Shown: in pieces, positions 16,656 to 25,810 of the stretch
Layout of the letters: each line of letters opens with the position of its first letter
Numbering within the stretch: the first letter of the stretch is position 1
DNA from: an uncultured Vicinamibacterales bacterium
Lineage (GTDB): Bacteria > Acidobacteriota > Vicinamibacteria > Vicinamibacterales > UBA8438
Assembly (NCBI GenBank): GCA_958295905.1
Contig: OY282382.1
Location: forward strand, 930,001 to 994,000
DNA length: 64,000 nt
Direction: 5' to 3'
Notes under the pieces: generated by a model
Told to the model about the DNA's origin: nothing
The model's input: the letters and a program-made list of their open reading frames with translations, nothing else
Database searches by the model: none
Made by a program: the position numbers and the translations under genes

Positions 16656-18338
16656 ATGCATCCCCTCGACTGGATCATCATCGGCGGCTACCTCGTGTGG
16701 GTGGTGTACGACGGGCTGAAACGTGCCCGGGGAACCGACAAGGTCGAGGGGTACTTCCTCGCCGGCCGGTCGCTTCCGTGGTGGGCGGTCGGGTTGTCGG
16801 TCATGGCCACCCAGATGAGCGCGATCACCCTGGTCGGCACCACCGGGCAGGGCTACGCCGGCGGCCTGGGGCTGGTGCAGATGTACTTCGGCCTCCCCCT
16901 CGCGATGATCATCCTGTCGGTGACGCTGGTCCCGTTCCTCTACCGGGCCCGGGTGTTCACCGCCTACGAGTATCTGGAACGCCGGTTCGACCGGAAGACC
17001 CGGGCCCTGACGAGCCTGATTTTCCTCGTCTCGCGGGGGCTGGCGGTGGGGGTGATCATCTCCGCGCCGGCGGTCGTCCTCTCGGTGGTGCTCGGCTGGA
17101 ACCTGACCCTCACGGCCCTCGCCATCGGGGTTCCGACGACCTGCTACACGATGCTCGGCGGGGTGCAGGCCGTCGCGTGGGCCGACGTCAAGCAGATGGT
17201 CATCATCGTGGGCGGCCTGCTCGCGGTGGTCGCGGCCCTCGTCCTGGGGCTGCCGGGCGGGGTCGGCCTCGGCGACGCCATGCATCTGGCCGGCGCGGCC
17301 GGGCGGCTGACCGCCATCGACTTCACGCCGGATCTGAACCAGACCTACACGTTCTGGTCCGGTCTGTTCGGCGGCCTGTTCCTCATGCTCGGGTACTTCG
17401 GGTGCGATCAGAGCCAAGTGCAGCGTCATCTGACCGCCGACTCGGTCGACGCGGCCCGCCGGTCGTTGCTGATGAGCGCGTACTGGAAGATTCCGCTGCA
17501 GGCGCTGATCCTGCTGACCGGCGTGCTGGTGTTCGTGTTCCATCTGTTCCAGGCGCCGCCGATGCTCTTCAACCCCGTGCGGGACGCCGCCGCCCGCACC
17601 GGCGGCGGGGCGGCGGAGTACGCGGGGCTCGAGAGGGAGTTCGAGGAGGCGTTCGCGGCGCGCCGTACCGCGGCCGGCGAGATGGTCGCGGCCCGCCGGG
17701 GCGGGAGCGCCGGGGGCATCGCGGAAGCCCGGGCCGCGTTCGCGGCCAGCCAGCAACGGGTCGGGGCGGTGCGCGGGCGGGCGGCGGGGCTGGTGGAGGA
17801 GGCCACCGGCGAGGAGTACTCCGACGTCAACTACGTGTTTCCGACCTTCATCATCACGCATCTGCCGGTCGGGCTCGTGGGCCTGCTGATCGCGGCCATC
17901 TTCGCGGCGGCGATGTCGAGCGCCGCGGCCGAACTGGCCGCGCTGTCCACCACCAGCGTCATCGACTTCTACCGGCGGTACTTGAACCGCGGAGCGGCGG
18001 ACCGCCACTATCTGCGGGCGTCGAAGGTGGCGACGGCGCTGTGGGGGGTGGTGGCGACCGTCTTTGCGGTGTTCGCGGCCAACCTCGGATCGCTGATCGA
18101 GGTCGTCAATCAGGTCGGCTCCTATTTCTACGGGTCGCTGCTGGGGGTGTTCGTGCTGGCCCTCGGGTTTCGCCGGGCCACGGCCAACGGCGCCTTCCTG
18201 GGGCTGTTCGCGGGCATGGGGTCGGTCGCGCTGGTCGAGAGCGTCGCCGACGTGTCCTTCCTCTGGAACAACGTGGTCGGCACGGCCGCGGTCGTGCTCG
18301 TCGGACTCGCCGTGAGCTGGCTCCAGCCCGCCGACTGA
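16656..18338 (+). CDS. Sodium:solute symporter (SSS family)
   Basis: The 560-residue product has about thirteen helices with SSS signatures: IIIGGYLVWVVYDGLKRARG, then YFLAGRSLPWWAVGLSVMAT, QMSAITLVGTTGQGYAGG, FTAYEYLERRFDRKTRALTS, GGVQAVAWADVKQMVIIVGG and IFAAAMSSAAAELAALSTTS. It couples solute uptake to Na+. Substrate cannot be read from the sequence. An Ala/Arg/Glu-rich insert at about residues 305-390 between helices is probably a cytoplasmic coiled-coil loop and is unusual. ATG 16656 is chosen over the upstream in-frame ATG 16593 because it starts the first helix. Confidence 0.9.
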   Translation: MHPLDWIIIGGYLVWVVYDGLKRARGTDKVEGYFLAGRSLPWWAVGLSVMATQMSAITLVGTTGQGYAGGLGLVQMYFGLPLAMIILSVTLVPFLYRARVFTAYEYLERRFDRKTRALTSLIFLVSRGLAVGVIISAPAVVLSVVLGWNLTLTALAIGVPTTCYTMLGGVQAVAWADVKQMVIIVGGLLAVVAALVLGLPGGVGLGDAMHLAGAAGRLTAIDFTPDLNQTYTFWSGLFGGLFLMLGYFGCDQSQVQRHLTADSVDAARRSLLMSAYWKIPLQALILLTGVLVFVFHLFQAPPMLFNPVRDAAARTGGGAAEYAGLEREFEEAFAARRTAAGEMVAARRGGSAGGIAEARAAFAASQQRVGAVRGRAAGLVEEATGEEYSDVNYVFPTFIITHLPVGLVGLLIAAIFAAAMSSAAAELAALSTTSVIDFYRRYLNRGAADRHYLRASKVATALWGVVATVFAVFAANLGSLIEVVNQVGSYFYGSLLGVFVLALGFRRATANGAFLGLFAGMGSVALVESVADVSFLWNNVVGTAAVVLVGLAVSWLQPAD

Positions 18339-18349
18339 TGCGCCAGGAG

Positions 18350-18507
18350 CATCCCACGCTGACTGCGCGTGACGGCCCGCCCCCGATTCGAGGGGGCGCC
18401 ACCGTCTTGCCGACCAGTCGGCGCCGCGTGAGACCCACGATTCCGCACCTCCGGAGCTCCAGGACCGGCCACGATTCTGCCTGCGCACGACGGCGGAGCG
18501 TGGGATG
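18350..18507 (+). repeat. R1 dispersed element, copy C
   Basis: It is a 158-bp unit between CATCCCACGCT (18350-18360) and AGCGTGGGATG (18497-18507), starting 12 bp after the symporter stop. Confidence 0.9.
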
Positions 18508-18562
18508 GTCCTGACGGATGCGCGTACCGGCGTTGTCGGCCGGTCCCGCCCCGTGATATGTT

Positions 18563-18588
18563 GATATACGACCATTCTGGTCGGTAAT
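18563..18588 (+). promoter_or_regulatory. Palindromic operator candidate upstream of the suf operon
   Basis: CGACCA-TTC-TGGTCG (18569-18583) is a perfect 6-bp inverted repeat, and partly symmetric flanks extend it (ATATA left, GTAAT right). The AT-rich TATGTTGATATA just before it could supply a -10 region. The size and spacing fit an Rrf2-type (IscR/SufR-like) iron-sulfur regulator site. No regulator gene is nearby. The distance to sufB is about 310 bp, filled with R2 repeats. Confidence 0.45.
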
Positions 18589-18705
18589 CCGATCGGGCCG
18601 GCCGGCGCCCGCCGCGCCATTGCCGGCCGTGATCGACAGACCATCGGCGGGCGGCGGCCGATTCGGACCGGCGGGCCGCGCCGGCCATCTGTTCGTCACG
18701 TGCCG

Positions 18706-18806
18706 GGGGTCTGCGCCGTGGAACGGCGCCGCCCGGCGGCGGCGGCCGATTCACGGGCAGGGTTGGCGGGCGGCATCGGAGCCGCCGGACGGCGATTTTC
18801 CGGGGC
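18706..18806 (+). repeat. R2 dispersed hairpin element, copy 2
   Basis: It starts GTCTGCGCCGTGGAACGGCG, whose GCGCCG/CGGCGC arms form a hairpin, and passes through GGGTTGG and GGCATCGGAGCCGCC to GGCGATTTTCCGGGG. It is directly followed by copy 3 in the sufB leader. Confidence 0.75.
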
Positions 18807-18807
18807 A

Positions 18808-18891
18808 GGAGTCTGCGCCGTAGAGCGGCGCGGACTTCTGGAGGGTTGGGCGGCCATCGGAGCCGCAGGCGGCGATTTCCAGGCCAGGGAG
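18808..18891 (+). repeat. R2 dispersed hairpin element, copy 3
   Basis: It starts GTCTGCGCCGTAGAGCGGCG and includes GGAGGGTTGGGCGGCC, ATCGGAGCCGCAGG and GGCGATTTCCAGGC. It ends within a few bases of the sufB start codon and so supplies or abuts its ribosome-binding site (CCAGGGAGCGTC before ATG 18896). Confidence 0.75.
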
Positions 18892-18895
18892 CGTC

Positions 18896-20338
18896 ATGAG
18901 CACCGCGATCCAGACCGTCGAAGAGCTTGCGAACCAGGAGTACAAGTACGGTTTCGTCACCGACGTCGAGACCGACGCGATTCCGGTCGGCCTCAACGAG
19001 GGGGTCATCGAGCTGATCTCGGCCAAGAAGGACGAGCCGAAGTGGCTGCTCGACTGGCGCCTGAACGCCTTCCGGGCCTGGTCGAAGATGACCGAACCGG
19101 CGTGGCACAACGTGCGCTATCCGCCCGTCGACTATCAGGCGATCAGCTACTACGCGGCGCCCAAGAAGAAGGCGCAGCTCGACAGCCTGGACGAGGTCGA
19201 CCCGGAGATCCGGGCCACCTTCGACAAGCTGGGGATCTCGCTCGACGAGCAGAAGCGTCTGTCCGGCGTGGCCGTCGACGCCGTCTTCGACAGCGTGTCG
19301 GTCGCCACCACGTTCAAGGACACGCTGGCCAACCTCGGCATCATCTTCTGCTCGTTCTCCGAGGCGGTGCGCGACCATCCCGAGCTGGTCCGCCGGTATC
19401 TGGGCAGCGTCGTGCCGCATACCGACAACTTCTTCGCCGCCCTCAACTCCGCCGTGTTCAGCGACGGGTCGTTCGCGTACATCCCCAAGGGCGTGAAGTG
19501 CCCGATGGAGCTCTCGACCTACTTCCGCATCAACGCCGCCAACACCGGCCAGTTCGAGCGGACCCTGCTCGTGGCCGACGAGGGCGCGGAGGTGAGCTAT
19601 CTGGAGGGCTGCACGGCGCCCCGGCGCGACGAGAACCAGCTCCACGCGGCGGTGGTCGAGCTGGTGGCGCTGGACGACGCGACCATCAAGTACTCGACCG
19701 TGCAGAACTGGTACCCCGGCGACAAGGACGGCCGGGGCGGGATCTACAACTTCGTGACCAAGCGGGGCAAGGCGTTCGCCAACGCCAAGGTGACGTGGAC
19801 CCAGGTGGAGACCGGCTCCGCAATCACCTGGAAGTACCCGAGCTGCATTCTCCAGGGCGACCACGCCGTCGGCGAGTTCTACTCGGTCGCGGTGACCAAC
19901 AACCGCCAGCAGGCGGACACCGGGACGAAGATGGTGCATCTGGGCCGGAACACCCGCAGCACCATCGTCTCGAAGGGGATCTCCGCCGGACACGGCCAGA
20001 ACACCTACCGCGGCCTCGTGCGCATCGGCAAGGGGGCGCGCGGCGCCCGCAACTTCTCGCAGTGCGACTCGCTGCTGATCGGCGACCGCTGCGGTGCGCA
20101 TACCTTCCCGTATCTCGAGGTGAAGAACACGTCGTCGCAGGTGGAGCACGAGGCGTCCACGTCGAAGATCGGCGAGGACCAGATCTTCTATTGCCGCCAG
20201 CGCGGACTGTCGACCGAGGACGCGGTCAACCTGATCGTCAACGGGTTCTGCAAGGAGGTTTTCCGGGAGCTGCCGATGGAGTTCGCGGTCGAGGCCCAGA
20301 AGCTCCTGGGCGTCAGTCTCGAAGGCAGCGTCGGCTAG
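18896..20338 (+). CDS. sufB: Fe-S cluster assembly scaffold SufB
   Basis: The 480-residue product matches SufB throughout: [43 protein letters not shown]-like [58 protein letters not shown] and the C-terminal ARGLSTEDA-like [20 protein letters not shown]. SufB forms the SufBC2D scaffold on which Fe-S clusters are built. Conserved Cys in GAHTFP and NFSQCDSLL regions are present. It is the first gene of the operon. Confidence 0.97.
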   Translation: MSTAIQTVEELANQEYKYGFVTDVETDAIPVGLNEGVIELISAKKDEPKWLLDWRLNAFRAWSKMTEPAWHNVRYPPVDYQAISYYAAPKKKAQLDSLDEVDPEIRATFDKLGISLDEQKRLSGVAVDAVFDSVSVATTFKDTLANLGIIFCSFSEAVRDHPELVRRYLGSVVPHTDNFFAALNSAVFSDGSFAYIPKGVKCPMELSTYFRINAANTGQFERTLLVADEGAEVSYLEGCTAPRRDENQLHAAVVELVALDDATIKYSTVQNWYPGDKDGRGGIYNFVTKRGKAFANAKVTWTQVETGSAITWKYPSCILQGDHAVGEFYSVAVTNNRQQADTGTKMVHLGRNTRSTIVSKGISAGHGQNTYRGLVRIGKGARGARNFSQCDSLLIGDRCGAHTFPYLEVKNTSSQVEHEASTSKIGEDQIFYCRQRGLSTEDAVNLIVNGFCKEVFRELPMEFAVEAQKLLGVSLEGSVG

Positions 20339-20426
20339 GCGTCTGACGCCGGGGAATGGCGCGGACTTCCAGAGGGTTGGTTGGGGGGCAAGCGGAGCGC
20401 GGCGACGCTTCCGGCGGGGACGGGGG
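20336..20426 (+). repeat. R2 dispersed hairpin element, copy 4 (sufB-sufC spacer)
   Basis: It starts at the sufB stop (TAGGCGTCTGACGCCGGGGA) and includes GGAGGGTTGG-like AGAGGGTTGGTTGGGGGGCA and AGCGGAGC. It fills nearly the whole sufB-sufC gap. Confidence 0.7.
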
Positions 20427-20430
20427 AACG

Positions 20431-21192
20431 ATGCTCGAGATTCGCGATTTGCAGGCCGGGGCCGGGGAGCGCCGGATCCTGAACGGGATCGATCTGGTGG
20501 TGAACCCCGGCGAGGTTCACGCCGTCATGGGGCCCAACGGCTCCGGCAAGAGCACCCTGGCCGGAGCGCTGGCCGGCCGGGACGGCATCGAGGTCACCGG
20601 CGGGTCGGCGACGTTCAAGGGGCAGGATCTGCTGGATCTCGACCCCGAAGTGCGGGCGCGCGAGGGCCTGTTCCTGGCGTTCCAGTACCCGGTCGAGATT
20701 CCCGGCGTCAACAACGCCTACCTGCTCAAGGCGGCGCTGAACGAGGTGCGGAAGCATCGGGGAGAGCCCGAGCTCGACGCGATGGACTTCATGACCCTGG
20801 CCCGGAAGCGCATGTCGCTGCTGGACATGGACGACGCCCTGCTGAACCGCCCCGTCAACGACGGGTTCTCCGGGGGCGAGAAGAAGCGGAACGAGATCTT
20901 CCAGCTCGCGGTGCTCGAGCCGTCGCTCGCCATTCTCGACGAGACCGACTCGGGGCTGGACATCGACGCGCTCAAGACCGTCGCCGCCGGGGTCAACGCC
21001 ATGCGGAGCCCCGAACGCTCGCTGATCGTGGTGACCCACTATCAGCGGCTGCTGCACTACATCGTTCCCGACTTCGTGCACGTGCTGTACCGGGGGCGGA
21101 TAGTGAAATCGGGCGGCAAGGAACTCGCGCTCGAGCTCGAGGAGAAGGGCTACGGCTGGCTCGACGCCGAGCCTGCGGCCGCGACCGCCTAG
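20431..21192 (+). CDS. sufC: Fe-S cluster assembly ATPase SufC
   Basis: The 253-residue ABC-type ATPase has Walker A GPNGSGKSTLAG, a Q-loop in LAFQYPVEIPGVNN, the signature FSGGEKKRNEIFQ, Walker B LAILDETDSGLDIDAL and the switch His in VVTHYQRLL. It powers the SufBCD complex. The motif LDETDSGLD is diagnostic of SufC. ATG 20431 follows a GGGGGAACG, the spacing being set by the R2 repeat before it. Confidence 0.97.
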   Translation: MLEIRDLQAGAGERRILNGIDLVVNPGEVHAVMGPNGSGKSTLAGALAGRDGIEVTGGSATFKGQDLLDLDPEVRAREGLFLAFQYPVEIPGVNNAYLLKAALNEVRKHRGEPELDAMDFMTLARKRMSLLDMDDALLNRPVNDGFSGGEKKRNEIFQLAVLEPSLAILDETDSGLDIDALKTVAAGVNAMRSPERSLIVVTHYQRLLHYIVPDFVHVLYRGRIVKSGGKELALELEEKGYGWLDAEPAAATA

Positions 21193-21213
21193 ACCGCACG
21201 ATACGGAACGTCA

Positions 21214-22542
21214 ATGCCCCAGATTGCCATCAGCGCTGACAGCTACGCCGCCCAGTTCGCGGCCGTGAAGCGGACGGCGCCGCTTGCCGGACCGCTCGCA
21301 TCGTTGCGCGACGACGCGTTCCATTGCTTCGACCGGCTCGGGTTCCCCACCACCCGGCTCGAGGAGTGGCGGTTCACCAACATCGCCCCGATCGTCGAGG
21401 TCCCGTTCCAGGCGCCGGCCGCGTCCGGCGGGCTCGACCGGGAGGTCCTCGACGCGCTGCCTCTGCCCCGGTCCGGCGCCCCCGAGTTCGTGTTCGTGAA
21501 CGGGAGCTTTTCTCCGGATCTGTCGGACCCGTCCGGCCTGCCGCCGGGGGTGCGGGTGCGCAGCCTCGCGGCCTCGGCCGCCGGCGGGGCCGGCGGTCTC
21601 GATGTGCTCACCGCGCATCTCGGGCGCCTCGCGCGGTTCCAGAACCACGCGTTCACGGCGCTCAACACCGCCTTCCTCCGGGACGGCGCGGTCATCGAGG
21701 TGGACGGCGGGGTCGTGAGCGAACGGCCCATCCATCTGCTCTTCGCGTCGTCGAGCGCGCCGGCGCCGGTGCTCAGCCAGCCGCGGGTGCTGATCGTGGC
21801 CGGGGCCGGCAGCGAGGTCCGGATTGTCGAGAGCCATGCCGGCGCCGGGGACGTCCCGTATCTGAGCAACGCCGTGACCGAGGTCTCGGCCGCCGACCAT
21901 GCGGTCGTGGACCACTACACGGTGGTGCGGCAGGCGGACGCCGCGTATCACGTGGGCAACTTGGCCGTCCGGCTCGGCCGGGCGAGCAACTTCTCGTCCC
22001 ACACCATCACCGCGGGCGGGGCCATCGTGCGGAACGAGGCCGGCGTCGTCCTCGGCGGCGAAGGGGGCGAGTGCACGCTGAACGGGCTGTATCTGGGGAA
22101 CGGCCGGCAACTGGTGGACAACCAGACCACCATCGACCACGCCATGCCCCACTGCGACAGTCACGAGCTGTACAAGGGGATTCTGGACGGGCGGAGCCGC
22201 GCGGTGTTCAACGGCAAGATCATCGTCCGCCTCGATGCCCAGAAGACCGATGCCAAGCAGTCGAACAAGGCCCTGCTGCTGTCCGAGGATGCGCAGATCA
22301 CCACCAAGCCCCAGCTCGAGATTTTCGCCGACGACGTGAAGTGCACGCACGGGGCCACCATCGGTCAGCTCGACCCGGATGCGTTGTTCTATCTCCGGTC
22401 GCGCGCCCTGTCGAAAGCGCAGGCCCGGCAGCTTCTGATTCATGCGTTCGCCGCCGATCTGCTCGGGCACATCAAGGTGGAGGCGATCCGCCGCGGGCTC
22501 GACGCGCTGCTGCTGGAACGGCTCCCGATGAGCGGCGAGTGA
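21214..22542 (+). CDS. sufD: Fe-S cluster assembly protein SufD
   Basis: The 442-residue product has the SufD pattern: LEEWRFTNIAPI near the N-terminus, the central beta-helix, then TTIDHAMPHCDSHELYKGIL, AVFNGKIIVRLDAQKTDAKQ, NKALLLSEDAQITTKPQLEI and CTHGATIGQLDPDALFYLRS. The conserved His/Cys for cluster handling lie in CTHGATIG. It pairs with SufB and SufC. ATG 21214 is 21 bp after the sufC stop. Confidence 0.97.
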   Translation: MPQIAISADSYAAQFAAVKRTAPLAGPLASLRDDAFHCFDRLGFPTTRLEEWRFTNIAPIVEVPFQAPAASGGLDREVLDALPLPRSGAPEFVFVNGSFSPDLSDPSGLPPGVRVRSLAASAAGGAGGLDVLTAHLGRLARFQNHAFTALNTAFLRDGAVIEVDGGVVSERPIHLLFASSSAPAPVLSQPRVLIVAGAGSEVRIVESHAGAGDVPYLSNAVTEVSAADHAVVDHYTVVRQADAAYHVGNLAVRLGRASNFSSHTITAGGAIVRNEAGVVLGGEGGECTLNGLYLGNGRQLVDNQTTIDHAMPHCDSHELYKGILDGRSRAVFNGKIIVRLDAQKTDAKQSNKALLLSEDAQITTKPQLEIFADDVKCTHGATIGQLDPDALFYLRSRALSKAQARQLLIHAFAADLLGHIKVEAIRRGLDALLLERLPMSGE

Positions 22543-22602
22543 CCGCGGCCGGGGTGCAGGGACGGGAATCGGTCGGGGCGGTGGAAGCCGCCGGCGATCA
22601 AG

Positions 22603-22688
22603 GACTCCGCACCGGAGAACGGCCCGGACTGCCGGAGGGTTGGTTGGTGCGGCGCCGCAAGCGGCGGTTTCCGGGCCGGGTTCGGGGG
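22603..22688 (+). repeat. R2 dispersed hairpin element, copy 5 (sufD-sufS spacer)
   Basis: It runs from GACTCCGCACCGGAGAACGG through GGAGGGTTGGTTGGTGCGGC to AAGCGGCGGTTTCCGGGC. It is the most diverged of the suf copies; the hairpin arms have compensating-looking changes (CCGCACCGG). It ends just before the sufS start at 22694. Confidence 0.65.
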
Positions 22689-22693
22689 TGTCG

Positions 22694-23941
22694 ATGACCA
22701 GCGTGACCGCATCGGAGCCTGCCGTGCTCGACGTGGCCCGGATCCGCGGGCAGTTTCCCATTCTCGCGCAGACCGTCGGCGGCAAGCCCCTGGCCTATCT
22801 CGACAACGCCGCGACCACCCAGAAACCGCAATCGGTGCTCGACGCGCTGGCGCGGTACTACGCGGCCGGCAACGCCAACATCCACCGCGGCGTGTACGCG
22901 CTGAGCCAGGACGCGACGCGGGCCTACGAGGCCGCCCGCGGCAAGGTGGCGGCCTTCCTCAACGCGGCCGAACCGGCCGAAATCGTCTTCACCCGCAACG
23001 CGACCGAGGGCATCAATCTGGTCGCGCAGACGTTCGGCCGCCGCCGCATCGGGGCCGGAGACGAGGTGGTGATCTCGGGCATGGAGCACCACTCGAACAT
23101 CGTGCCGTGGCAGATCGTGTGCGGGGAGAAGGGCGCCCGACTGCGGGTGGCGCCGTTCTCCGACACGGGAGAGCTGCTCGTCGACGAGCTGGCCGCCCTG
23201 CTGGGGCCGCGGACCCGGCTCGTGTCGATCGTGCACATGTCGAACTCGCTGGGGACCGTCAATCCCGTCGAGCGGGTGGTCGATCTGGCCCATCGGCAGG
23301 GCATTCCGGTTCTCGTCGATGGGGCGCAGGCGGCGTATCACATGCCGGTCGACGTGCAGGCGATCGGTTGCGACTTCTACGTCGTCACCGGGCACAAGCT
23401 GTACGGCCCGACCGGGATCGGCGCCCTCTACGGCCGCCGCGCGCTGCTCGAAGCGATGCCTCCCTACCAGGGCGGCGGCGACATGATCAGCTCGGTGACC
23501 TTCGAGCGCACGACCTACAACGAGGTCCCGCACCGGTTCGAGGCGGGCACGCCGCACATTGCGGGCGCGGTCGGGCTCGGGGCGGCGTTGGACTTCATCA
23601 CCGGGGTCGGGTTCGACGCTATCGTGGCGCACGAGCGGCGCCTCCTCGACTACGCGACGCGGGCGCTGTCCGCGGTGCCCGGACTGCGGCTTGTCGGGAC
23701 CGCCGCCAACAAGGCGAGCATTCTGTCGTTCGTGCTGGAAGGGGTGCATGCCCACGACATCGGGACCATCGTGGACACCGAGGGCGTCGCGATTCGCACC
23801 GGCCACCACTGCACCCAGCCGGTGATGGACCGGCTCGGGGTGCCGGCCACCGCCCGCGCCTCGCTCGCCCTGTACAACACGACCGGCGAGATCGACCAGT
23901 TGGTGGCGGCGTTGACCAAGGTCAGGCAGCTGTTCGGGTAG
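22694..23941 (+). CDS. sufS: Cysteine desulfurase SufS
   Basis: The 415-residue PLP enzyme converts cysteine to alanine and supplies sulfane sulfur to SufU. Motifs are AYLDNAATTQKP, NIHRGVYALSQ, FTRNATEGINLVAQ, SGMEHHSNIVPWQ, the PLP lysine in VTGHKLYGPTGIGALYGR, and the catalytic loop RTGHHCTQPVMDRLGV. Class II (SufS/Csd) is indicated by RxGHHC. ATG 22694 gives the usual length. Confidence 0.97.
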   Translation: MTSVTASEPAVLDVARIRGQFPILAQTVGGKPLAYLDNAATTQKPQSVLDALARYYAAGNANIHRGVYALSQDATRAYEAARGKVAAFLNAAEPAEIVFTRNATEGINLVAQTFGRRRIGAGDEVVISGMEHHSNIVPWQIVCGEKGARLRVAPFSDTGELLVDELAALLGPRTRLVSIVHMSNSLGTVNPVERVVDLAHRQGIPVLVDGAQAAYHMPVDVQAIGCDFYVVTGHKLYGPTGIGALYGRRALLEAMPPYQGGGDMISSVTFERTTYNEVPHRFEAGTPHIAGAVGLGAALDFITGVGFDAIVAHERRLLDYATRALSAVPGLRLVGTAANKASILSFVLEGVHAHDIGTIVDTEGVAIRTGHHCTQPVMDRLGVPATARASLALYNTTGEIDQLVAALTKVRQLFG

Positions 23942-23945
23942 GAGC

Positions 23946-24065
23946 AAGGCGCAGGCATTTCGCGTCAGCGAACTCCCGCGCGACCGCAAGATCGCGCCGG
24001 GATTTAAGGCGCAGGCGTTTCGCGCCGGCGAGACTCCCAACGCGGCCGAAGGTCGGCGCCCGCGC
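23946..24065 (+). repeat. R4 tandem repeat (60-bp period) in the sufS-sufU spacer
   Basis: AAGGCGCAGGC(A/G)TTTCGCG begins at 23946 and again at 24006; each unit goes on with (C/G)(G)CGA(G)ACTCCC and a GC-rich hairpin tail. A single related unit in the other orientation forms the hairpin at 28036-28059. Confidence 0.7.
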
Positions 24066-24089
24066 CGACGCAGGAATTACGGAGACGAC

Positions 24090-24539
24090 ATGTCCGATCT
24101 GCGGGACCTCTATCAGGAGGTCATCCTCGACCACAACCGCAGCCCCCGCAACTTCGGGCGGCTCGACGATGCCGACCTCCAGGCCGACGGCCACAATCCG
24201 CTGTGCGGAGACAAGCTCTCCATTACCGTCAAGCTGACGGGGGACCGCGTGACCGACCTGCGTTTCGAGGGGTCCGGCTGCGCCATCTCGAAGGCGTCGG
24301 CGTCCCTCATGACGGAGGGCGTCAAGGGCCGGACCCTCGACGATCTCGGCCGGCTCTTCGAGCGGTTCCACCGGCTGGTCACCGATCAGACGGCCCCGGT
24401 GGACGAGGCCGGGTTGGGGAAGCTGGCGGTGTTCGCCGGGGTCCGAGACTATCCGGCCCGCGTTAAGTGTGCGATCCTGGCGTGGCACACCCTGCGGGCC
24501 GCGGTGGACGACCGCCATGACGTCGTGTCGACGGAATAG
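24090..24539 (+). CDS. sufU: SufU-type Fe-S scaffold / sulfurtransferase
   Basis: The 149-residue product has the IscU-like fold: DLYQEVILDHNRSPRNFG, the first metal-binding Cys in HNPLCGDKL, the second in GSGCAISKASASLM, and the third in ARVKCAILAWHTL. The spacing between the second and third Cys and the ALISxAS-like motif fit SufU, the Zn-dependent sulfurtransferase partner of SufS. It is placed right after sufS. Confidence 0.95.
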   Translation: MSDLRDLYQEVILDHNRSPRNFGRLDDADLQADGHNPLCGDKLSITVKLTGDRVTDLRFEGSGCAISKASASLMTEGVKGRTLDDLGRLFERFHRLVTDQTAPVDEAGLGKLAVFAGVRDYPARVKCAILAWHTLRAAVDDRHDVVSTE

Positions 24540-24586
24540 CCCGATCCCCGCCGCGGGTGACCATCCGTATCCGGGAGACAGCGCCA

Positions 24587-25087
24587 GTGGGAATCTTCAA
24601 CTTCGATGCCTCGCCTCCGGGCGACCAGCCGGCCGGCGCCGCGAAGACGCCGGCGTCGTCCGCGGAGGCTCCGGCCGCCGCGGGCTCCCCGCGTCCGGAG
24701 CCTCCGCGGCCCATTCTGCCGAGCGAGCCGCCCGCCCCGCCGCCGGCCACCCACGACCCGATAGAGCCGGACCCGCTGAAGACGCTCGAGCTCAAGCCGA
24801 AGCTCATCGAGGCGTTGTCGACCGTCTATGACCCGGAAATCCCGGTCAACATCTACGAGCTGGGGCTCATCTACGATGTCGACGTGAATGCGGCCGGGCT
24901 GGTGGGGATCCGCATGACCCTGACCTCGCCGGGATGTCCCGCCGCCCAGACCCTGCCGGTCGAGGTGAAGGCGAAGGCGAGGGGGGTGCCCGGGGTCAGC
25001 GATGCCTGGGTCGACGTCGTCTGGGAGCCGCAATGGGACATGAACAAGATGTCCGATGCGGCCAAGCTGCAGCTCGGACTCCTGTAG
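24587..25087 (+). CDS. sufT: DUF59 / SufT-type Fe-S assembly protein with Pro/Ala-rich N-terminus
   Basis: The 166-residue product has a disordered Pro/Ala-rich first 65 residues, then a MIP18/DUF59 domain: LIEALSTVYDPEIPVNIYEL, GLIYDVDV and TLTSPGCPAAQTLP, with the conserved Cys. SufT-type proteins assist Fe-S protein maturation. GTG 24587 is preferred because GGGAG lies 9 nt upstream; GTG 24557 is in frame and possible. It is the last gene of the suf operon. Confidence 0.88.
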   Translation: MGIFNFDASPPGDQPAGAAKTPASSAEAPAAAGSPRPEPPRPILPSEPPAPPPATHDPIEPDPLKTLELKPKLIEALSTVYDPEIPVNIYELGLIYDVDVNAAGLVGIRMTLTSPGCPAAQTLPVEVKAKARGVPGVSDAWVDVVWEPQWDMNKMSDAAKLQLGLL

Positions 25088-25141
25088 GAGCCCGCAAGCA
25101 GACGCGATTTCGTTCCGGACTCTTGCCGGCGGAGCCGCCCT

Positions 25142-25510
25142 TCATGACTGTCTCCCGGCCATCCGCCGGCGGGTCCGACGGGTCTGCAGCCGGATTAAGG
25201 CGTACCACGCGGGCCAAGCCGCCGCAGCGACTGCGAGCAGGGCCGCCGGCGACCGCCAGTCGAGTATCAACGCGATGAGGAGGGTTGCGACGGCCGCCAG
25301 CACCGTTGCGTTGAACACCTCCGTCGCGCTGGTATGCATCGGGCCGCGTGTGGTCGCCTGCGCAACCGCCAACCCCGAGGGAGGGAGGAGCAGGGGCCAC
25401 AGCCAGAACTCGGTGTGCACCGCCAGTATGCACCCCAAGGTGAATCCTCCGAGGGCGCTGGACTTGGCGGCCTCGGCGAACGTCTGATGAGTGCGCAGCG
25501 TGAATCTCAC
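25142..25510 (-). CDS. Hypothetical membrane protein
   Basis: The 122-residue product has about three hydrophobic stretches: SSALGGFTLGCILAVHTEFW, LWPLLLPPSGLAVAQ and VFNATVLAAVATLLIALILD followed by LLAVAAAAWPAWYALI, and a strongly basic C-terminus. I do not recognise a family. It converges on the suf operon with a 54-bp gap. Confidence 0.5.
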   Translation of the reverse strand: MRFTLRTHQTFAEAAKSSALGGFTLGCILAVHTEFWLWPLLLPPSGLAVAQATTRGPMHTSATEVFNATVLAAVATLLIALILDWRSPAALLAVAAAAWPAWYALIRLQTRRTRRRMAGRQS

Positions 25511-25525
25511 GGGCCGCCTCCACGT

Positions 25526-25810
25526 TCAGTGAGCGGAGGGGCTGTCCATCAAGACGACCCTCCAGCCAGCGTCAAGGTAGCAGATCAGAGCCATGGCTGG
25601 CCAGATCCCCACGAGCAGCCCTCCCTGCGGCCCGAACCCTACGGCGAGCGCTCCCGTCACGAGGTCCCGGCAGAGTAACGCGCCGAGAACCCGCGGCGTG
25701 CTACTTGCGTAACCGTCCACGCGGGGACGGCGACCGACGACGGGATCATCAGTCGCTGGAACCGAGGGATGCGAGCCCGCTCCCCGAGCTGATCCGCGCG
25801 GAGGCGGCAA
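25526..25810 (-). CDS. Possible short membrane protein, doubtful
   Basis: The frame is open for 94 residues. Only the second half looks protein-like (LGALLCRDLVTGALAVGFGP then GLLVGIWPAMALICYLDAGW, a likely helix pair). The N-terminal half is Pro/Arg-rich and may be non-coding, so a start near 25690 is possible. It could be a decayed partner of the preceding membrane protein. Confidence 0.3.
   Translation of the reverse strand: MPPPRGSARGAGSHPSVPATDDPVVGRRPRVDGYASSTPRVLGALLCRDLVTGALAVGFGPQGGLLVGIWPAMALICYLDAGWRVVLMDSPSAH

Noticed and set aside
23942-24089. Riboswitch in the sufS-sufU spacer
   Set aside because: The structure is explained by two R4 repeat units, and no known riboswitch core was recognised.
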